The notes under the pieces were generated by a model. The model saw only the letters and a program-made list of their open reading frames with translations. It ran no database searches and had not been told where the DNA came from. A stretch of DNA of 64,000 nt from Streptococcus ratti FA-1 = DSM 20564 (GTDB lineage: Bacteria > Bacillota > Bacilli > Lactobacillales > Streptococcaceae). Made by a program: the position numbers and the translations under genes. Shown here piece after piece: positions 9,348-19,488 of the stretch (within the stretch, counting starts at the first letter, position 1; each line of letters begins with the position of its first letter). The stretch covers positions 372,001 to 436,000 of the forward strand of contig NZ_AJTZ01000005.1 in assembly GCF_000286075.1 (NCBI RefSeq), read 5' to 3'.

Positions 9348-10290
9348 TATTGTAATGTCTGCCTACAATGGTCAGGAATTTATCGCAGAACAAATTAGGA
9401 GCATTCAGCAGCAGACCTTCAAAGATTGGAAACTGCTGATCCGCGATGACGGCTCAACTGATGACACACCAAAGATTATTGCAGACTTTGCACAGCAAGA
9501 TTCCCGTATTCATTTTATAAATGCTGCTGAGCGTATTAACTACGGTGTGATTAAAAATTTTTATACGCTAGTTAAATATGAAAAGGCTGATTATTACTTT
9601 TTAAGCGACCAGGATGATATTTGGCTGCCTAATAAATTAGAACTGTCTTTGGCAGAAGCACAAAAATATGACAATGCGAAGCCTCTGATGGTTTATACTG
9701 ATTTGAAGATTGTTGATAAACATCTGCAGGTTTTGCATGAGAGCATGATTAAAACACAGTCTCATCATGCAAACCAGACACTGCTACAGGAATTAACAGA
9801 AAATACAGTAACCGGCGGTACAGCCATGTTTAACCATACTTTAGCTGAAAAATGGAAGGTTTACGATGGCATTCTTATGCACGACTGGTATCTGGCATTG
9901 CTGGCTGCTGCTTTAGGAGAATTGGTCTACATGGAAGCTGCGACAGAACTTTATCGTCAGCATGAGAGCAATGTTCTGGGAGCGAGGACCTGGTCTAAGC
10001 GTTTAAAAAATTGGCTGCAGCCCCATAAACTGCTTGCCAAGTATTGGTGGCTGATCACATCCAGTCAAAAACAAGCTGCGTATTTATTAGACTTGGATCT
10101 GCCAAAAGATAAGCGCCAGTTGGTGACAGCTTATGTTGAGCTGCTCAATCAGCCATGGCTGCAAAGACGGCATGACCTTAAAAAATACGGCTTTGCTAAA
10201 AACAGAGCTTTTCATACCTTGATCTTTAAAACCTTAATTACAACAAAAATCGGCTATAGTCACTATCTAAAAAATGGCTATCAGGCATAG
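9337..10290 (+). CDS. rgpB: Rhamnosyltransferase RgpB (GT2)
   Basis: A 317-residue GT2 glycosyltransferase. The GT-A fold starts at once (INIVMSAYNGQEFIAEQIRS), with the RDDGSTDDTP nucleotide-binding motif near residue 37 and the DQDD metal-binding motif near residue 90 (FLSDQDDIWLPNKLE). In the rgp pathway RgpB extends the rhamnan backbone. The ATG lies inside the end of rgpA and is preceded by GAGGACT. rgpC follows after nine bases. Confidence 0.92.
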   Translation: MKINIVMSAYNGQEFIAEQIRSIQQQTFKDWKLLIRDDGSTDDTPKIIADFAQQDSRIHFINAAERINYGVIKNFYTLVKYEKADYYFLSDQDDIWLPNKLELSLAEAQKYDNAKPLMVYTDLKIVDKHLQVLHESMIKTQSHHANQTLLQELTENTVTGGTAMFNHTLAEKWKVYDGILMHDWYLALLAAALGELVYMEAATELYRQHESNVLGARTWSKRLKNWLQPHKLLAKYWWLITSSQKQAAYLLDLDLPKDKRQLVTAYVELLNQPWLQRRHDLKKYGFAKNRAFHTLIFKTLITTKIGYSHYLKNGYQA

Positions 10291-10299
10291 GAGAATATC

Positions 10300-11112
10300 A
10301 TGGACTTACTTAGTAAGAAGAATCGTATCCTACTAAAAGAACTTATTAAAACAGATTTTAAACTGCGCTATCAAGGCAGCGTCATCGGTTACCTTTGGTC
10401 AATTTTAAAACCTTTGCTGCTGTTTATGATCATGTATATGGTCTTTATCCGTTTCCTGCGGTTGGGCGGAGATGTTCCGCATTTTGCTGTGGCGCTGCTC
10501 TTGGCCAACGTTATCTGGTCTTTCTTTACCGAGGCAACCAGCATGGGAATGGTCTCTATCGTAACCCGCGGTGATCTGCTGCGTAAACTGAACTTTTCAA
10601 AATCTATCATTGTACTGTCAGCAGTCTGCGGAGCCTTGATTAACTTTGGTATCAATTTAATTGTGGTGCTGATTTTTGCCTTGGTCAACGGAGTTCACAT
10701 CGGCTGGTCAGCTCTTTTGTCTATTCCGCTCTTTTTTGAGCTCTTTATCATGGCTTGGGGAGTAGCGCTACTCTTGGCAACTCTCTATGTTAAATTCCGT
10801 GATATCGGCCAAATCTGGGAAGTTATCCTGCAGGCTGGCATGTATGCAACGCCAATCATTTATCCTTTAACCTTTATCACTAATCAAGGAGCTAAGGGAG
10901 TGCTTGCTGGTAAAATCATCATGCTCAATCCTTTGGCGCAGATGATTCAAGACCTGCGTTACCTTTTGATTGACAAGGCCAATCTGACCATCTGGCAGCT
11001 GATTAATCACTGGTGGTATTACGCTATTCCTTATGTGCTGCCTTTTATTATTTTTGGCATAGGATTAGTCGTTTTCAATCGTAGTTCTAAGAGATTTGCG
11101 GAGATTCTATAA
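10300..11112 (+). CDS. rgpC: Polysaccharide ABC exporter, permease RgpC
   Basis: An integral membrane protein of 270 residues belonging to the ABC-2 permease family. The N-terminal amphipathic piece LLKELIKTDFKLRYQGSVIGYLWSILKP is the signature of O-antigen/teichoic-acid type exporters, followed by about six hydrophobic segments. With the RgpD ATPase it should flip the lipid-linked rhamnan to the outer face. The stop TAA shares its last base with the rgpD ATG. Confidence 0.94.
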   Translation: MDLLSKKNRILLKELIKTDFKLRYQGSVIGYLWSILKPLLLFMIMYMVFIRFLRLGGDVPHFAVALLLANVIWSFFTEATSMGMVSIVTRGDLLRKLNFSKSIIVLSAVCGALINFGINLIVVLIFALVNGVHIGWSALLSIPLFFELFIMAWGVALLLATLYVKFRDIGQIWEVILQAGMYATPIIYPLTFITNQGAKGVLAGKIIMLNPLAQMIQDLRYLLIDKANLTIWQLINHWWYYAIPYVLPFIIFGIGLVVFNRSSKRFAEIL

Positions 11113-12335
11113 TGACAGAAAAAAATAATATTGCAGTAAAAGTTGACCATGTCAGTAAGTATTTTAAGCTGCCTGTTGAATCAACAAACAGCTTGCGTAC
11201 GACTTTGGTTAACCGTTTTAAAGGCGTTAAAGGCTATAAGAAACAGCATGTTCTGCGTGACATCAATTTTGAAGTGGAGAAGGGCGATTTCTTTGGAATT
11301 GTCGGCCGAAATGGATCGGGAAAATCCACGCTTTTAAAAATCATTTCACAAATTTATGTACCTGAAAAAGGCTCTGTCAGCATTGATGGGAAACTGGTTT
11401 CCTTTATTGAGCTGGGAGTTGGTTTTAATCCTGAGTTGACAGGCCGCGAGAACGTTTATATGAACGGGGCTATGCTGGGCTTTTCAACTGAAGAAGTAGA
11501 CGCCATGTACGACGATATCGTGGAATTTGCTGAACTCAAAGAGTTCATGAATCAAAAGCTCAAAAACTACTCCAGCGGTATGCAGGTTCGCTTAGCTTTC
11601 TCGGTTGCCATCAAGGCTCAGGGAGATATCCTGATTCTTGATGAGGTTCTAGCTGTCGGTGATGAAGCTTTCCAACGTAAGTGCAATGACTACTTTATGG
11701 AGAGAAAAGAAAGCGGCAAGACGACGATCCTTGTGACCCATGACATGGCAGCTGTTAAGAAGTATTGCAACAAGGCTGTTTTAATTGATGATGGCTTGAT
11801 CAAGGCTTATGGCGAACCTTTCAATGTTGCCAATCAATACAGTTTTGACAATACCGACAAGGTTGTTGATGACAGTGGTGAGATGATTGAGGCAGATGCC
11901 GATAAAGAACAAGTCACGCATGTTGAGCATTTGGCGGTTAAGCTCCTGTCTGACAATCCTATGACCCCTAAAGATAAGATTAGGTTTGAGATTTCTTATG
12001 ATGTGCTCAATGATGTTCCAACCTATATTGCCTTGTCATTGACAGATATTGACCGCAATATCTGGGTTTACAATGACAATTCCATGGATTATAAAACATC
12101 AGGTGCCGGTCATAAATCGGTCGTCTATGAATGTGATATTGCGCATTTAAATGATATTAAACTGAAATTGGAAGTGACTGTTCGTGATGACGATAATCAG
12201 ATGCTGGCCTTCTCTGATGCCAAGCAAACACCGATTATTGTTGTTCACCGTGATGACATTGAAGCAGATGATCTTTCAGCTTTGGATTCAGCCAGCGGGC
12301 TTTATCAGCGCAATGGTCAGTGGCAGTTTGGATAA
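11112..12335 (+). CDS. rgpD: Polysaccharide ABC exporter, ATPase RgpD
   Basis: The ATP-binding partner of RgpC, 407 residues. Walker A is GRNGSGKST near residue 65, the signature motif is NYSSGMQVRLAFS near residue 155, Walker B is DILILDEVLAVGDE, and the switch His is in LVTHDM. After about residue 250 there is an extra domain of some 150 residues (Wzt-C-like), which in related exporters binds the glycan chain and may sense completed polymer. It begins one base before the end of rgpC. Confidence 0.95.
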   Translation: MTEKNNIAVKVDHVSKYFKLPVESTNSLRTTLVNRFKGVKGYKKQHVLRDINFEVEKGDFFGIVGRNGSGKSTLLKIISQIYVPEKGSVSIDGKLVSFIELGVGFNPELTGRENVYMNGAMLGFSTEEVDAMYDDIVEFAELKEFMNQKLKNYSSGMQVRLAFSVAIKAQGDILILDEVLAVGDEAFQRKCNDYFMERKESGKTTILVTHDMAAVKKYCNKAVLIDDGLIKAYGEPFNVANQYSFDNTDKVVDDSGEMIEADADKEQVTHVEHLAVKLLSDNPMTPKDKIRFEISYDVLNDVPTYIALSLTDIDRNIWVYNDNSMDYKTSGAGHKSVVYECDIAHLNDIKLKLEVTVRDDDNQMLAFSDAKQTPIIVVHRDDIEADDLSALDSASGLYQRNGQWQFG

Positions 12336-12349
12336 GATAAGGAAGAAGT

Positions 12350-13744
12350 ATGAAGGTTTCCATTATTTGTACTAATTTTAATAAGGGAGATTGGATCGCA
12401 GAAGCTATTGAAAGCTTTTTGGCCCAGCAGACAGATTTTCCATTTGAGATTATTGTCGTAGATGATGCTTCAAGCGATCATTCAGCGGAAATTATGCGGC
12501 AGTATGGTGAGCGCTATCCCGATAAAATTAGGCTGTTCTTTAATGAGACCAACAAAGGCATAACGAGAACCTGGCTTGATATTTGCAAAGAGGCTAAGGG
12601 TCAGTATATTGCCAGATGCGATGGCGACGATTACTGGACAGATAAGCTTAAACTCCAAAAACAGGTCGAACTTTTAGAAACATCTCCAGAATCTAAATGG
12701 TCTAACACGGACTTTGATATGGTGAATTCTAAGGGGGAAGTTACTCAAAAAGACGTACTGAAAAATGGCATTATTCCTTTTATGGATTCTTATGAAAAAA
12801 TGCTGGCCTTAAAAGGCATGACTATGGCTTCAACCTGGCTTGTGGAAACCGAGCTGATGTTAGAGGTAAACAGTCAGATTAACAGTGATGCTGTTGATGA
12901 TACTTTCAATATTCAGCTGGAATTATTCCGCAGGACAAAGCTGGCTTTCTTGGAAGACTCAACAACCGTTTATCGAATGGATTCCGAATCTGATTCCCGA
13001 ACAAAGGATTCCACAAAGATAAGGGAACGCTTTGACAAACTTTTGGCCACGCAGCTGGAGTATATTGCGAAGTACCCTGACAGTGACTACAAAAAGATTT
13101 TAGAATTTTTACTGCCTCAGCACAATGAATTTGAAAAAGCCCTGGCTCAGACGGGTGAGAACAGCTGGGACAATCAGCAGATTACCATTTACTTGGATCG
13201 CGGCAGCGAACAGCCTTTTTCAGAAGAAGACTGTCTGCATTTTCCCTTGGAGCATTCAGGCAGTCTTCAGCTGAGCTTTGCAGAAGATGTGCAAAAAATC
13301 CGCATTGATCTGTCTGAAATTCCAAGTTACTATCGCAAGGTTTCTTTGATCAATACCCAATCTGATACGGAATTGCTGCCGGCTTGGACCAATGCTAAGG
13401 TGGTTGACGAAGCTTACTATTTTGTCGCTCCTGATCCTCAGATTATCTATGAGATTCCTCAGCAAGCAGGCAGAGACTTTCAGCTGACCTATGAATGGTT
13501 CAATGCTGACAGACCCAATCAGCCTGACTTCGTTGCTAATAGTTTAGCAGAAGACTTAGCGGCGGCAAGAGCGGAATTAAAAGAAGTTCTGTCCTATAAG
13601 CATCAGTACCAAAAGACTGCCTCTGAAAGGGATCAGTACCGCCAGCAGCTCAATGAAATGACCAATCGTTACAATGCGGTTGTTCATTCTCGCCGCTGGA
13701 CTATTCCGACAAAAATTATCAATCTATTCAGGAGAAAGAAATGA
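12350..13744 (+). CDS. rgpE: Glycosyltransferase RgpE (GT2)
   Basis: A 464-residue GT2 enzyme with an N-terminal catalytic domain (VSIICTNFNKGDWIAEAIES; VDDASSDHS near residue 38; CDGDDYW near residue 93). The middle part (about 260-395) has no obvious catalytic motif, and the C-terminus (about 400-450) is a heptad-rich coiled coil ending in a basic RRKK tail that may touch the membrane. In S. mutans RgpE is linked to glucose side-chain formation, while homologues in other streptococci have been assigned to the rhamnan backbone, so the sugar is uncertain. Overlaps rgpF by four bases. Confidence 0.88.
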   Translation: MKVSIICTNFNKGDWIAEAIESFLAQQTDFPFEIIVVDDASSDHSAEIMRQYGERYPDKIRLFFNETNKGITRTWLDICKEAKGQYIARCDGDDYWTDKLKLQKQVELLETSPESKWSNTDFDMVNSKGEVTQKDVLKNGIIPFMDSYEKMLALKGMTMASTWLVETELMLEVNSQINSDAVDDTFNIQLELFRRTKLAFLEDSTTVYRMDSESDSRTKDSTKIRERFDKLLATQLEYIAKYPDSDYKKILEFLLPQHNEFEKALAQTGENSWDNQQITIYLDRGSEQPFSEEDCLHFPLEHSGSLQLSFAEDVQKIRIDLSEIPSYYRKVSLINTQSDTELLPAWTNAKVVDEAYYFVAPDPQIIYEIPQQAGRDFQLTYEWFNADRPNQPDFVANSLAEDLAAARAELKEVLSYKHQYQKTASERDQYRQQLNEMTNRYNAVVHSRRWTIPTKIINLFRRKK

Positions 13745-15492
13745 AGCGTCTGCTTTTGTATGTCCATTTTAATAAATATAATCGCCTTAGTTCACATGTC
13801 ATCTATCAGCTGACGCAGCTAAGATCGCTGTTTTCTAAAATTGTTTTTATCTCAAACAGCGAGCTTGCCTCAGCCGATTTTGATAAGCTGAGAAAAGAGC
13901 AGCTGATGGATCATTTTATCCAGCGTCAAAATTCTGGTTTTGATTTTGCCGCTTGGCACGATGGTATGGTTTTTATTGGTTTTGATGAACTAAAAACCTA
14001 TGATTCCATTACTACTATGAACGACACCTGCTTTGGTCCGCTTTGGGATATGGCGCCAATCTATCAGAAATTTGAAGCTGATCAGGCTGTGGATTTCTGG
14101 GGACTAACTAATAACCGTGCCACCAAAGCCTTTCGTGAGCATATTCAAAGTTATTTTATTTCTTTCCAAAAGCCAGTTATAAACAGCAGTGCTTTCATGA
14201 ACTTCTGGGAAAATGTAGGGGAGTATCAAGATGTTCAAGAGGTTATTGCTCACTATGAAACACAGATGACAACTGTCCTTTTGGATGCCGGATTCAGATA
14301 CGGTGTGGTTTTTGACACGCGAGAAGAAGATGCCAGCCAGCTCTTGCATGCAGATTTCTCCTACTATCACCCGACAGCCATTTTAAACCACAAGGTTCCC
14401 TTCATTAAAGTTAAGGCAATTGATGCCAACCAGTCTATAACACCTTATCTTTTGAACGATATTGAAAGCCGCTCATCCTATCCGATTGACCTTATTGTGT
14501 CTCACATGTCAGAAATTAATTATCCTGATTTCAGCTATTTGTTAGGTCATAAGTATATCAAAAGAAAGCCGACGGTTGACTTGAGCAATCAAAAGATTGC
14601 CGTCCATCTTCATGTTTTTTATGTGGATTTGCTGGAAGAATTTTTAAGCAGTTTCACACATTTTCATTTTGCTTATGATCTGTTTATAACGACAGACTGT
14701 GAAAGTAAAAAAGAAGAAATTCTGGATATTTTGCATCAGCATAACAATCAGGCGCAGGTCTTTGTAACAGGCAATATCGGCCGCGATGTACTGCCCATGT
14801 TAAAATTAAAAGCAGAGCTGTCCCAGTATGATTATGTCGGTCATTTTCATACCAAAAAATCCAAGGAAGCCGACTTTTGGGCAGGTGAGTCTTGGCGCAA
14901 GGAACTGATTAGCATGCTGGTTAAACCGGCGGATACCATTCTTTCAGAGTTTGTTCGCAATCCCAAAATTGGTTTAGTCATTGCAGATATCCCTACTTTC
15001 TTTCGCTATAATAAGATTGTTAACGCTTGGAACGAGCATTTAATTGCACCGGAGATGAATGACTTATGGCAAAAGATGGGAATGAGCAAGTCCATTGATT
15101 TTGAAACTTTTCAAACCTTTGTCATGAGCTACGGTACCTTTGTCTGGTTCAAATACAGCGCCTTAAAGCCGCTTTTTGACTTAGATTTGACCGATAAAGA
15201 TGTGCCTTTAGAACCTCTGCCGCAAAATTCAATTTTACATGCCATTGAACGGCTGTTAATCTATATCGCTTGGAATGAGCATTATGATTTTAGAATTTCT
15301 AAGAATCCTGTTAATCTGACACCGTTTATAGACAACAAACTGTTAAATGAGCGAGGAAACTCAGCACCTCATACCTTTGTTGATTTTGACCATATGGGAG
15401 GAATAAAGGGAGCCTTTAAATATATTTTTATCGGACCTGCCAGAGCAGTCAAATATATTATCAAACGCTCTCTGCAAAAGATAAAATCATGA
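13741..15492 (+). CDS. rgpF: Rhamnan synthesis protein RgpF
   Basis: RgpF (583 residues) is a rhamnosyltransferase that elongates the backbone. It has two halves: an N-terminal rhamnan-synthesis domain (LLLYVHFNKYNRLSSHVIYQL; FDFAAWHDGM; TMNDTCFGPL) and a second domain from about 285 beginning IAVHLHVFYVDLLEEFL and including GNIGRDVLPMLKLK and HFHTKKS, both features of the RgpF family. A basic C-terminal tail suggests membrane association. It overlaps rgpE and the next gene by four bases each (ATGA). Confidence 0.93.
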   Translation: MKRLLLYVHFNKYNRLSSHVIYQLTQLRSLFSKIVFISNSELASADFDKLRKEQLMDHFIQRQNSGFDFAAWHDGMVFIGFDELKTYDSITTMNDTCFGPLWDMAPIYQKFEADQAVDFWGLTNNRATKAFREHIQSYFISFQKPVINSSAFMNFWENVGEYQDVQEVIAHYETQMTTVLLDAGFRYGVVFDTREEDASQLLHADFSYYHPTAILNHKVPFIKVKAIDANQSITPYLLNDIESRSSYPIDLIVSHMSEINYPDFSYLLGHKYIKRKPTVDLSNQKIAVHLHVFYVDLLEEFLSSFTHFHFAYDLFITTDCESKKEEILDILHQHNNQAQVFVTGNIGRDVLPMLKLKAELSQYDYVGHFHTKKSKEADFWAGESWRKELISMLVKPADTILSEFVRNPKIGLVIADIPTFFRYNKIVNAWNEHLIAPEMNDLWQKMGMSKSIDFETFQTFVMSYGTFVWFKYSALKPLFDLDLTDKDVPLEPLPQNSILHAIERLLIYIAWNEHYDFRISKNPVNLTPFIDNKLLNERGNSAPHTFVDFDHMGGIKGAFKYIFIGPARAVKYIIKRSLQKIKS

Positions 15493-17972
15493 AAAACAAT
15501 CTAAAAAATATTAATTGGGTAAAGATAGGCTATAGTTCACTTTTACTTCTTTCCATCTTTGGCATTAATTTTTTGACACTTAATAACAGCATCCTCAGTG
15601 ATTTGGGACAAGCAGGCAAAAACATTCTGAGCCATCTTGGTTTTATGCCGTTTATCTTTGTAATTTCACTTGCCATCATTGCTTTTGATTTAGTCCGCAA
15701 CATATCTTGGAAATTTGTGGGAAAGCTAAGTCTGGGCTATATCATTTATTTGATTGTTGCTTATTTTTTGCTGATTACCCGAAACCTTAATAATGAAAAG
15801 TTTAAATTATGGGATTTAGAAGGCAACGGTTTTTGGCAGGTTGATTTTTTACCTATACTGATCCCGCTGGTTATTTCTGCCTTTTTGATAAAGGCTCTGT
15901 TTGACTACCTGAAACCCAAACGTCTTAGAGGTGAATTACTCAAGGACTGTCAGACCTCCAATCTTTTGCTTGCAGGCTTGCTTGCCTCTGTTGCTGTTAA
16001 TGATGGGCATTACATCAGTATCCTGCGTGAAGGTTTTATAAATTCAATTAAAACCAATCAATTTAATGACTACCTGCATAATGTTATCATAGCTTTGGTA
16101 CTTTCCTTGATAGGTCTTATTTTAATATCTTACACAGCCTTTCAGGCGGGAAAAGATATTATCCAGAATCAGCCGAGCTTATCTTTAGCTTTTACAACCA
16201 GCGCTTTACTAGCAGTTATATTTAATTATACTTTGCAACTGGGAGTGGAAGATGATGCGATACTGCTGGGAAAGTACGTTTTTCCTGGGGCTACACTCTA
16301 TCAGATTTGCCTTTTATTGGTCGTTTATCTTTTTGTATACTGCTTGATTAATAGGTATTTAATATCAACTATCATAATTGTCTCATCTGGTATTGTGATT
16401 TCAGTTGTAAATGCTGTTAAAGAAGGTATGCGCAGTGAGCCTTTATTAATTACTGATTTCGTTTGGTTGCAGCAGGTTGATTTATTAGTCAGCTTTGTGA
16501 ATATAAAGTTGGTTGTCTATACAGTCTTATCTCTTTTGTTAGCTGTATTAATCTATCTATTTTTAAGAAAAAGAATTTTTCCAGGAAGGATTATCAATCG
16601 TAAAAGAATCAGATTCGTATTATTAACAGCTCTTGCTTTTTTGTCAGTATCGGTTTTTACTGTTTTTCGAAATGAGAGAGATGCTAAAATTGTAAATGGA
16701 ATACCTATTATTTCTAAAGTCAATAACTGGTATGATATTAATTGGATGGGCTTTTCAACCAGTGCACGCTATAAATCATTGATGTATGTCTGGACTAAAC
16801 AACTGACTAAATCAATCATGGATACTCCTAATGATTATAGCCAAGAGAAGATGAATGAGGTATCAAAAAAATACACTAAATTGGCTAAGAAAATAAATCA
16901 AAGTCGAAAAGAGAACATTTCTGATCAAACAGTTATTTATCTCTTAAGTGAAAGTTTCTCTGACCCCAACAGAGTAGATGGAGTAACACTGTCGCGGGAA
17001 GTTATTCCTAACATCAAACAAATTAAGCAAACTACTACAAGCGGTTTGATGAAGTCAGACGGCTATGGCGGAGGCACAGCTAATATGGAATTTCAGGCCT
17101 TAACCGGTTTGCCGTTTTATAATTTTTCATCTTCTGTTTCAGTTTTATATACTGAAGTTGCTCCAGAAATGTCAATATTCCCTTCACTCAGTAGTCAATT
17201 TAAATCGAAAAATAGATTAGTGCTTCATCCTTCAGGAGCCAATAATTATGGCAGAAAAAATATTTATAAAAATCTTGGATTTAGTGATTTAGTCTTTACG
17301 ACTGATTCAAAAGATAAGTTTTCAAATAAAAAATTTACAGGTGTCAGTGTTAGTGATGAAACGCTCTATAATAATATTCTTCAACGTTTAGATACCACAC
17401 AGAATCAATTCTTTTCAGCCATAACAATGCAGAATCATGTACCATGGTCAGTGTCAGATCCTGCTGATGTTTCTGGTTCTGGCAAAGGGTTTACGGATGG
17501 GGAAAATAATAATTTATCAAATTATGCAAGGCTTTTGACTCACACAGATAACTCAACTAAAGCCTTTCTGGATAAGTTATCAAAAATTAATAAGAAAGTT
17601 ACCGTCGTTTTTTATGGGGATCACCTTCCAGGTTTTTATCCAGACAGTGCTTTTAGTTCTAATGCCGAGAGTAAATACCAAACTGATTACTTCATTTGGA
17701 GCAATTTTGAAACCCCAAAGATGAACTATCCGTTGGTAAATTCAAGTGATTTCACTGCCGAATTACTTAAACAGACGAATTCGAGGGTATCGCCTTATTA
17801 TGCACTCTTGACAGAAGTTCTAGATAATGCTAGTGTTGATAAGAAGAAACTTAATAAAAATCAAAAAAAAATAGCAGAGGATTTGAAATTGATTCAATAT
17901 GATATAACTTTGGGGAAAGGGTACATCTTAAAACATAAAGACTTTTTTAAGATAGGAAAAAACAATGACTAA
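15489..17972 (+). CDS. sccH: Polysaccharide glycerol-phosphate transferase, SccH/GacH type
   Basis: An 827-residue membrane protein. The first 395 residues contain about ten to twelve hydrophobic segments. The extracellular C-terminal part is a sulfatase-like phosphoglycerol transferase domain: IYLLSESFSDPNRVDG holds the metal-site Glu, the GGGTANMEFQALTGLP segment holds the expected nucleophile Thr (here GGTANMEF), and FYGDHLPGFYP gives the late Asp-His metal pair. Homologues GacH and SccH move glycerol phosphate from phosphatidylglycerol to side chains of the rhamnose polysaccharide. The position straight after rgpF fits. Codons look more AT-rich from here to 20441 than in rgpA-F. Confidence 0.87.
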   Translation: MKNNLKNINWVKIGYSSLLLLSIFGINFLTLNNSILSDLGQAGKNILSHLGFMPFIFVISLAIIAFDLVRNISWKFVGKLSLGYIIYLIVAYFLLITRNLNNEKFKLWDLEGNGFWQVDFLPILIPLVISAFLIKALFDYLKPKRLRGELLKDCQTSNLLLAGLLASVAVNDGHYISILREGFINSIKTNQFNDYLHNVIIALVLSLIGLILISYTAFQAGKDIIQNQPSLSLAFTTSALLAVIFNYTLQLGVEDDAILLGKYVFPGATLYQICLLLVVYLFVYCLINRYLISTIIIVSSGIVISVVNAVKEGMRSEPLLITDFVWLQQVDLLVSFVNIKLVVYTVLSLLLAVLIYLFLRKRIFPGRIINRKRIRFVLLTALAFLSVSVFTVFRNERDAKIVNGIPIISKVNNWYDINWMGFSTSARYKSLMYVWTKQLTKSIMDTPNDYSQEKMNEVSKKYTKLAKKINQSRKENISDQTVIYLLSESFSDPNRVDGVTLSREVIPNIKQIKQTTTSGLMKSDGYGGGTANMEFQALTGLPFYNFSSSVSVLYTEVAPEMSIFPSLSSQFKSKNRLVLHPSGANNYGRKNIYKNLGFSDLVFTTDSKDKFSNKKFTGVSVSDETLYNNILQRLDTTQNQFFSAITMQNHVPWSVSDPADVSGSGKGFTDGENNNLSNYARLLTHTDNSTKAFLDKLSKINKKVTVVFYGDHLPGFYPDSAFSSNAESKYQTDYFIWSNFETPKMNYPLVNSSDFTAELLKQTNSRVSPYYALLTEVLDNASVDKKKLNKNQKKIAEDLKLIQYDITLGKGYILKHKDFFKIGKNND

Positions 17973-19488
17973 GTTATTAAAATTTGGAAACACTATTTTC
18001 TTTATACTGGCTTTCTTTTGGTTTTATTTTTCTATTTATTTTTTATTTCAGTATATCAATATTGATTATGTAAATTTAAAAGGATCTATTGCTAAATCAC
18101 TTGTTATCTTTGTCATTCTCCTTTTTTTAGCATTTTGGTTTAAAGATTCTTTTATAAAGATAGTAAAAAAAGCAACTCATTTTTTGGTCACTAATAAAAT
18201 TTATGTTTTTGCTGCTATGTTTATTTTTCAGCTTGTTATACTATTAACTAGTTTGGGACTTGCTTCGGCAGATACAACAATCGTGTACAAAATTGCTACA
18301 GATGCTGATTTTGCCTCTAAAAGTGATTACATATCTACCTATCCCAATAATTTTTTGCTAGTGGTTTGGATGAAACTTAATTACTTCTTGTTTAGAAGAA
18401 ATGTAATTTTTGCTTTAGCTTGTTGGAATATTCTTTTTATTGATTTTTCAATATTGCTTAATTATCGTATTCATAAGAAAGTTTTTAATGAAGCTATTGC
18501 AAATGTCTCTTTTATGATATTAACGCTGATTATTGGATTATCTCCGCAGCATATTTACACCTATTCTGATTCCGTTACTTTATTTTTACTAAGTTTGTTT
18601 TTATATACTGTAGTATATATTAAGTTTTCAAAAAGAAATTTCTGGCTGCCGGCTTTATCAGGTATTATTCTAGCCTTTGCTTACGGATTTAGACCCACAG
18701 TTATGATTTTTATCATTGCCGGAGCTCTTGTTTTGCTAAATAACTTACTTTCAGATACTGGGCGGCGTTCTGTTATAAAAGGTGCAAAATTACTATTAAT
18801 CGGACTTGTTTTATTTGTTTTTGTCAATCGAGGGATGTCCTATATCATTAAGCATCAAAAAGCTGTCAATTACGAACCTAAACAGAGTCGCACACTGCTA
18901 TATTTTGTTGATTTAGGGCTGACATATTCAGGCAATGTTCATTCTGATATTTCTGAAAAAGTAAGAGAATCAGAAGGAATGTCTAGAAATAAATTAGCAC
19001 TTGCTGAAATTAAAACTAGACTTCATCAATATAAATTTAATACTTTTGTAGGGCATCTGTTCTATAAGTATTATTGGATTACCGGTGAGGGCATGTTTGG
19101 TTGGTATCAAGAGAGGGTTTTAAACGAAAATCAAAGACTGAAGGTTCCGTGGCTAAAAAAAATTCAAGATACAAAATTTGCTTCCTTGGTAAGGACCTAC
19201 GTTTATGTAGAAGGAGAAAATTATTTCTTTTATAATCTATTTATGCAAATTGTTTGGATAATTATCTCATTTGGTCTTCTTCTCAGTGCATTTTTCTTTA
19301 GTGCCAAAAACTCATACCAACTTTGGATGCAGATAGCATTGTTTGGGGGATTAATATTTTTAATGATTTTTGAAGGCGGAAGAACCCGATATTTAATTCA
19401 GTTTTTACCTGCTATTGTTACCATGTCTTCAATTGGTTGGTATCATCTATATGAGAAAATTCAGAACAGGATAAAGGAGATATCTTGA
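17965..19488 (+). CDS. Polytopic membrane protein, probable GT-C glycosyltransferase
   Basis: A 507-residue protein with about ten to twelve hydrophobic segments. The first outside loop after the helices near residues 75-95 contains ASADTTIVYKIATDADF, an acidic loop position typical of GT-C enzymes using lipid-phosphate sugars. LSPQHIYTYSDSVTLFLLS and FAYGFRPTVMIFIIAG resemble the dolichyl-mannose-type transferase pattern. Placed between an SccH-like gene and a GT2 polyprenyl-phosphate glycosyltransferase, it probably attaches the sugar made by its neighbour to the rhamnan outside the cell. Overlaps sccH by eight bases. The sugar and linkage are inference. Confidence 0.72.
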   Translation: MTKLLKFGNTIFFILAFFWFYFSIYFLFQYINIDYVNLKGSIAKSLVIFVILLFLAFWFKDSFIKIVKKATHFLVTNKIYVFAAMFIFQLVILLTSLGLASADTTIVYKIATDADFASKSDYISTYPNNFLLVVWMKLNYFLFRRNVIFALACWNILFIDFSILLNYRIHKKVFNEAIANVSFMILTLIIGLSPQHIYTYSDSVTLFLLSLFLYTVVYIKFSKRNFWLPALSGIILAFAYGFRPTVMIFIIAGALVLLNNLLSDTGRRSVIKGAKLLLIGLVLFVFVNRGMSYIIKHQKAVNYEPKQSRTLLYFVDLGLTYSGNVHSDISEKVRESEGMSRNKLALAEIKTRLHQYKFNTFVGHLFYKYYWITGEGMFGWYQERVLNENQRLKVPWLKKIQDTKFASLVRTYVYVEGENYFFYNLFMQIVWIIISFGLLLSAFFFSAKNSYQLWMQIALFGGLIFLMIFEGGRTRYLIQFLPAIVTMSSIGWYHLYEKIQNRIKEIS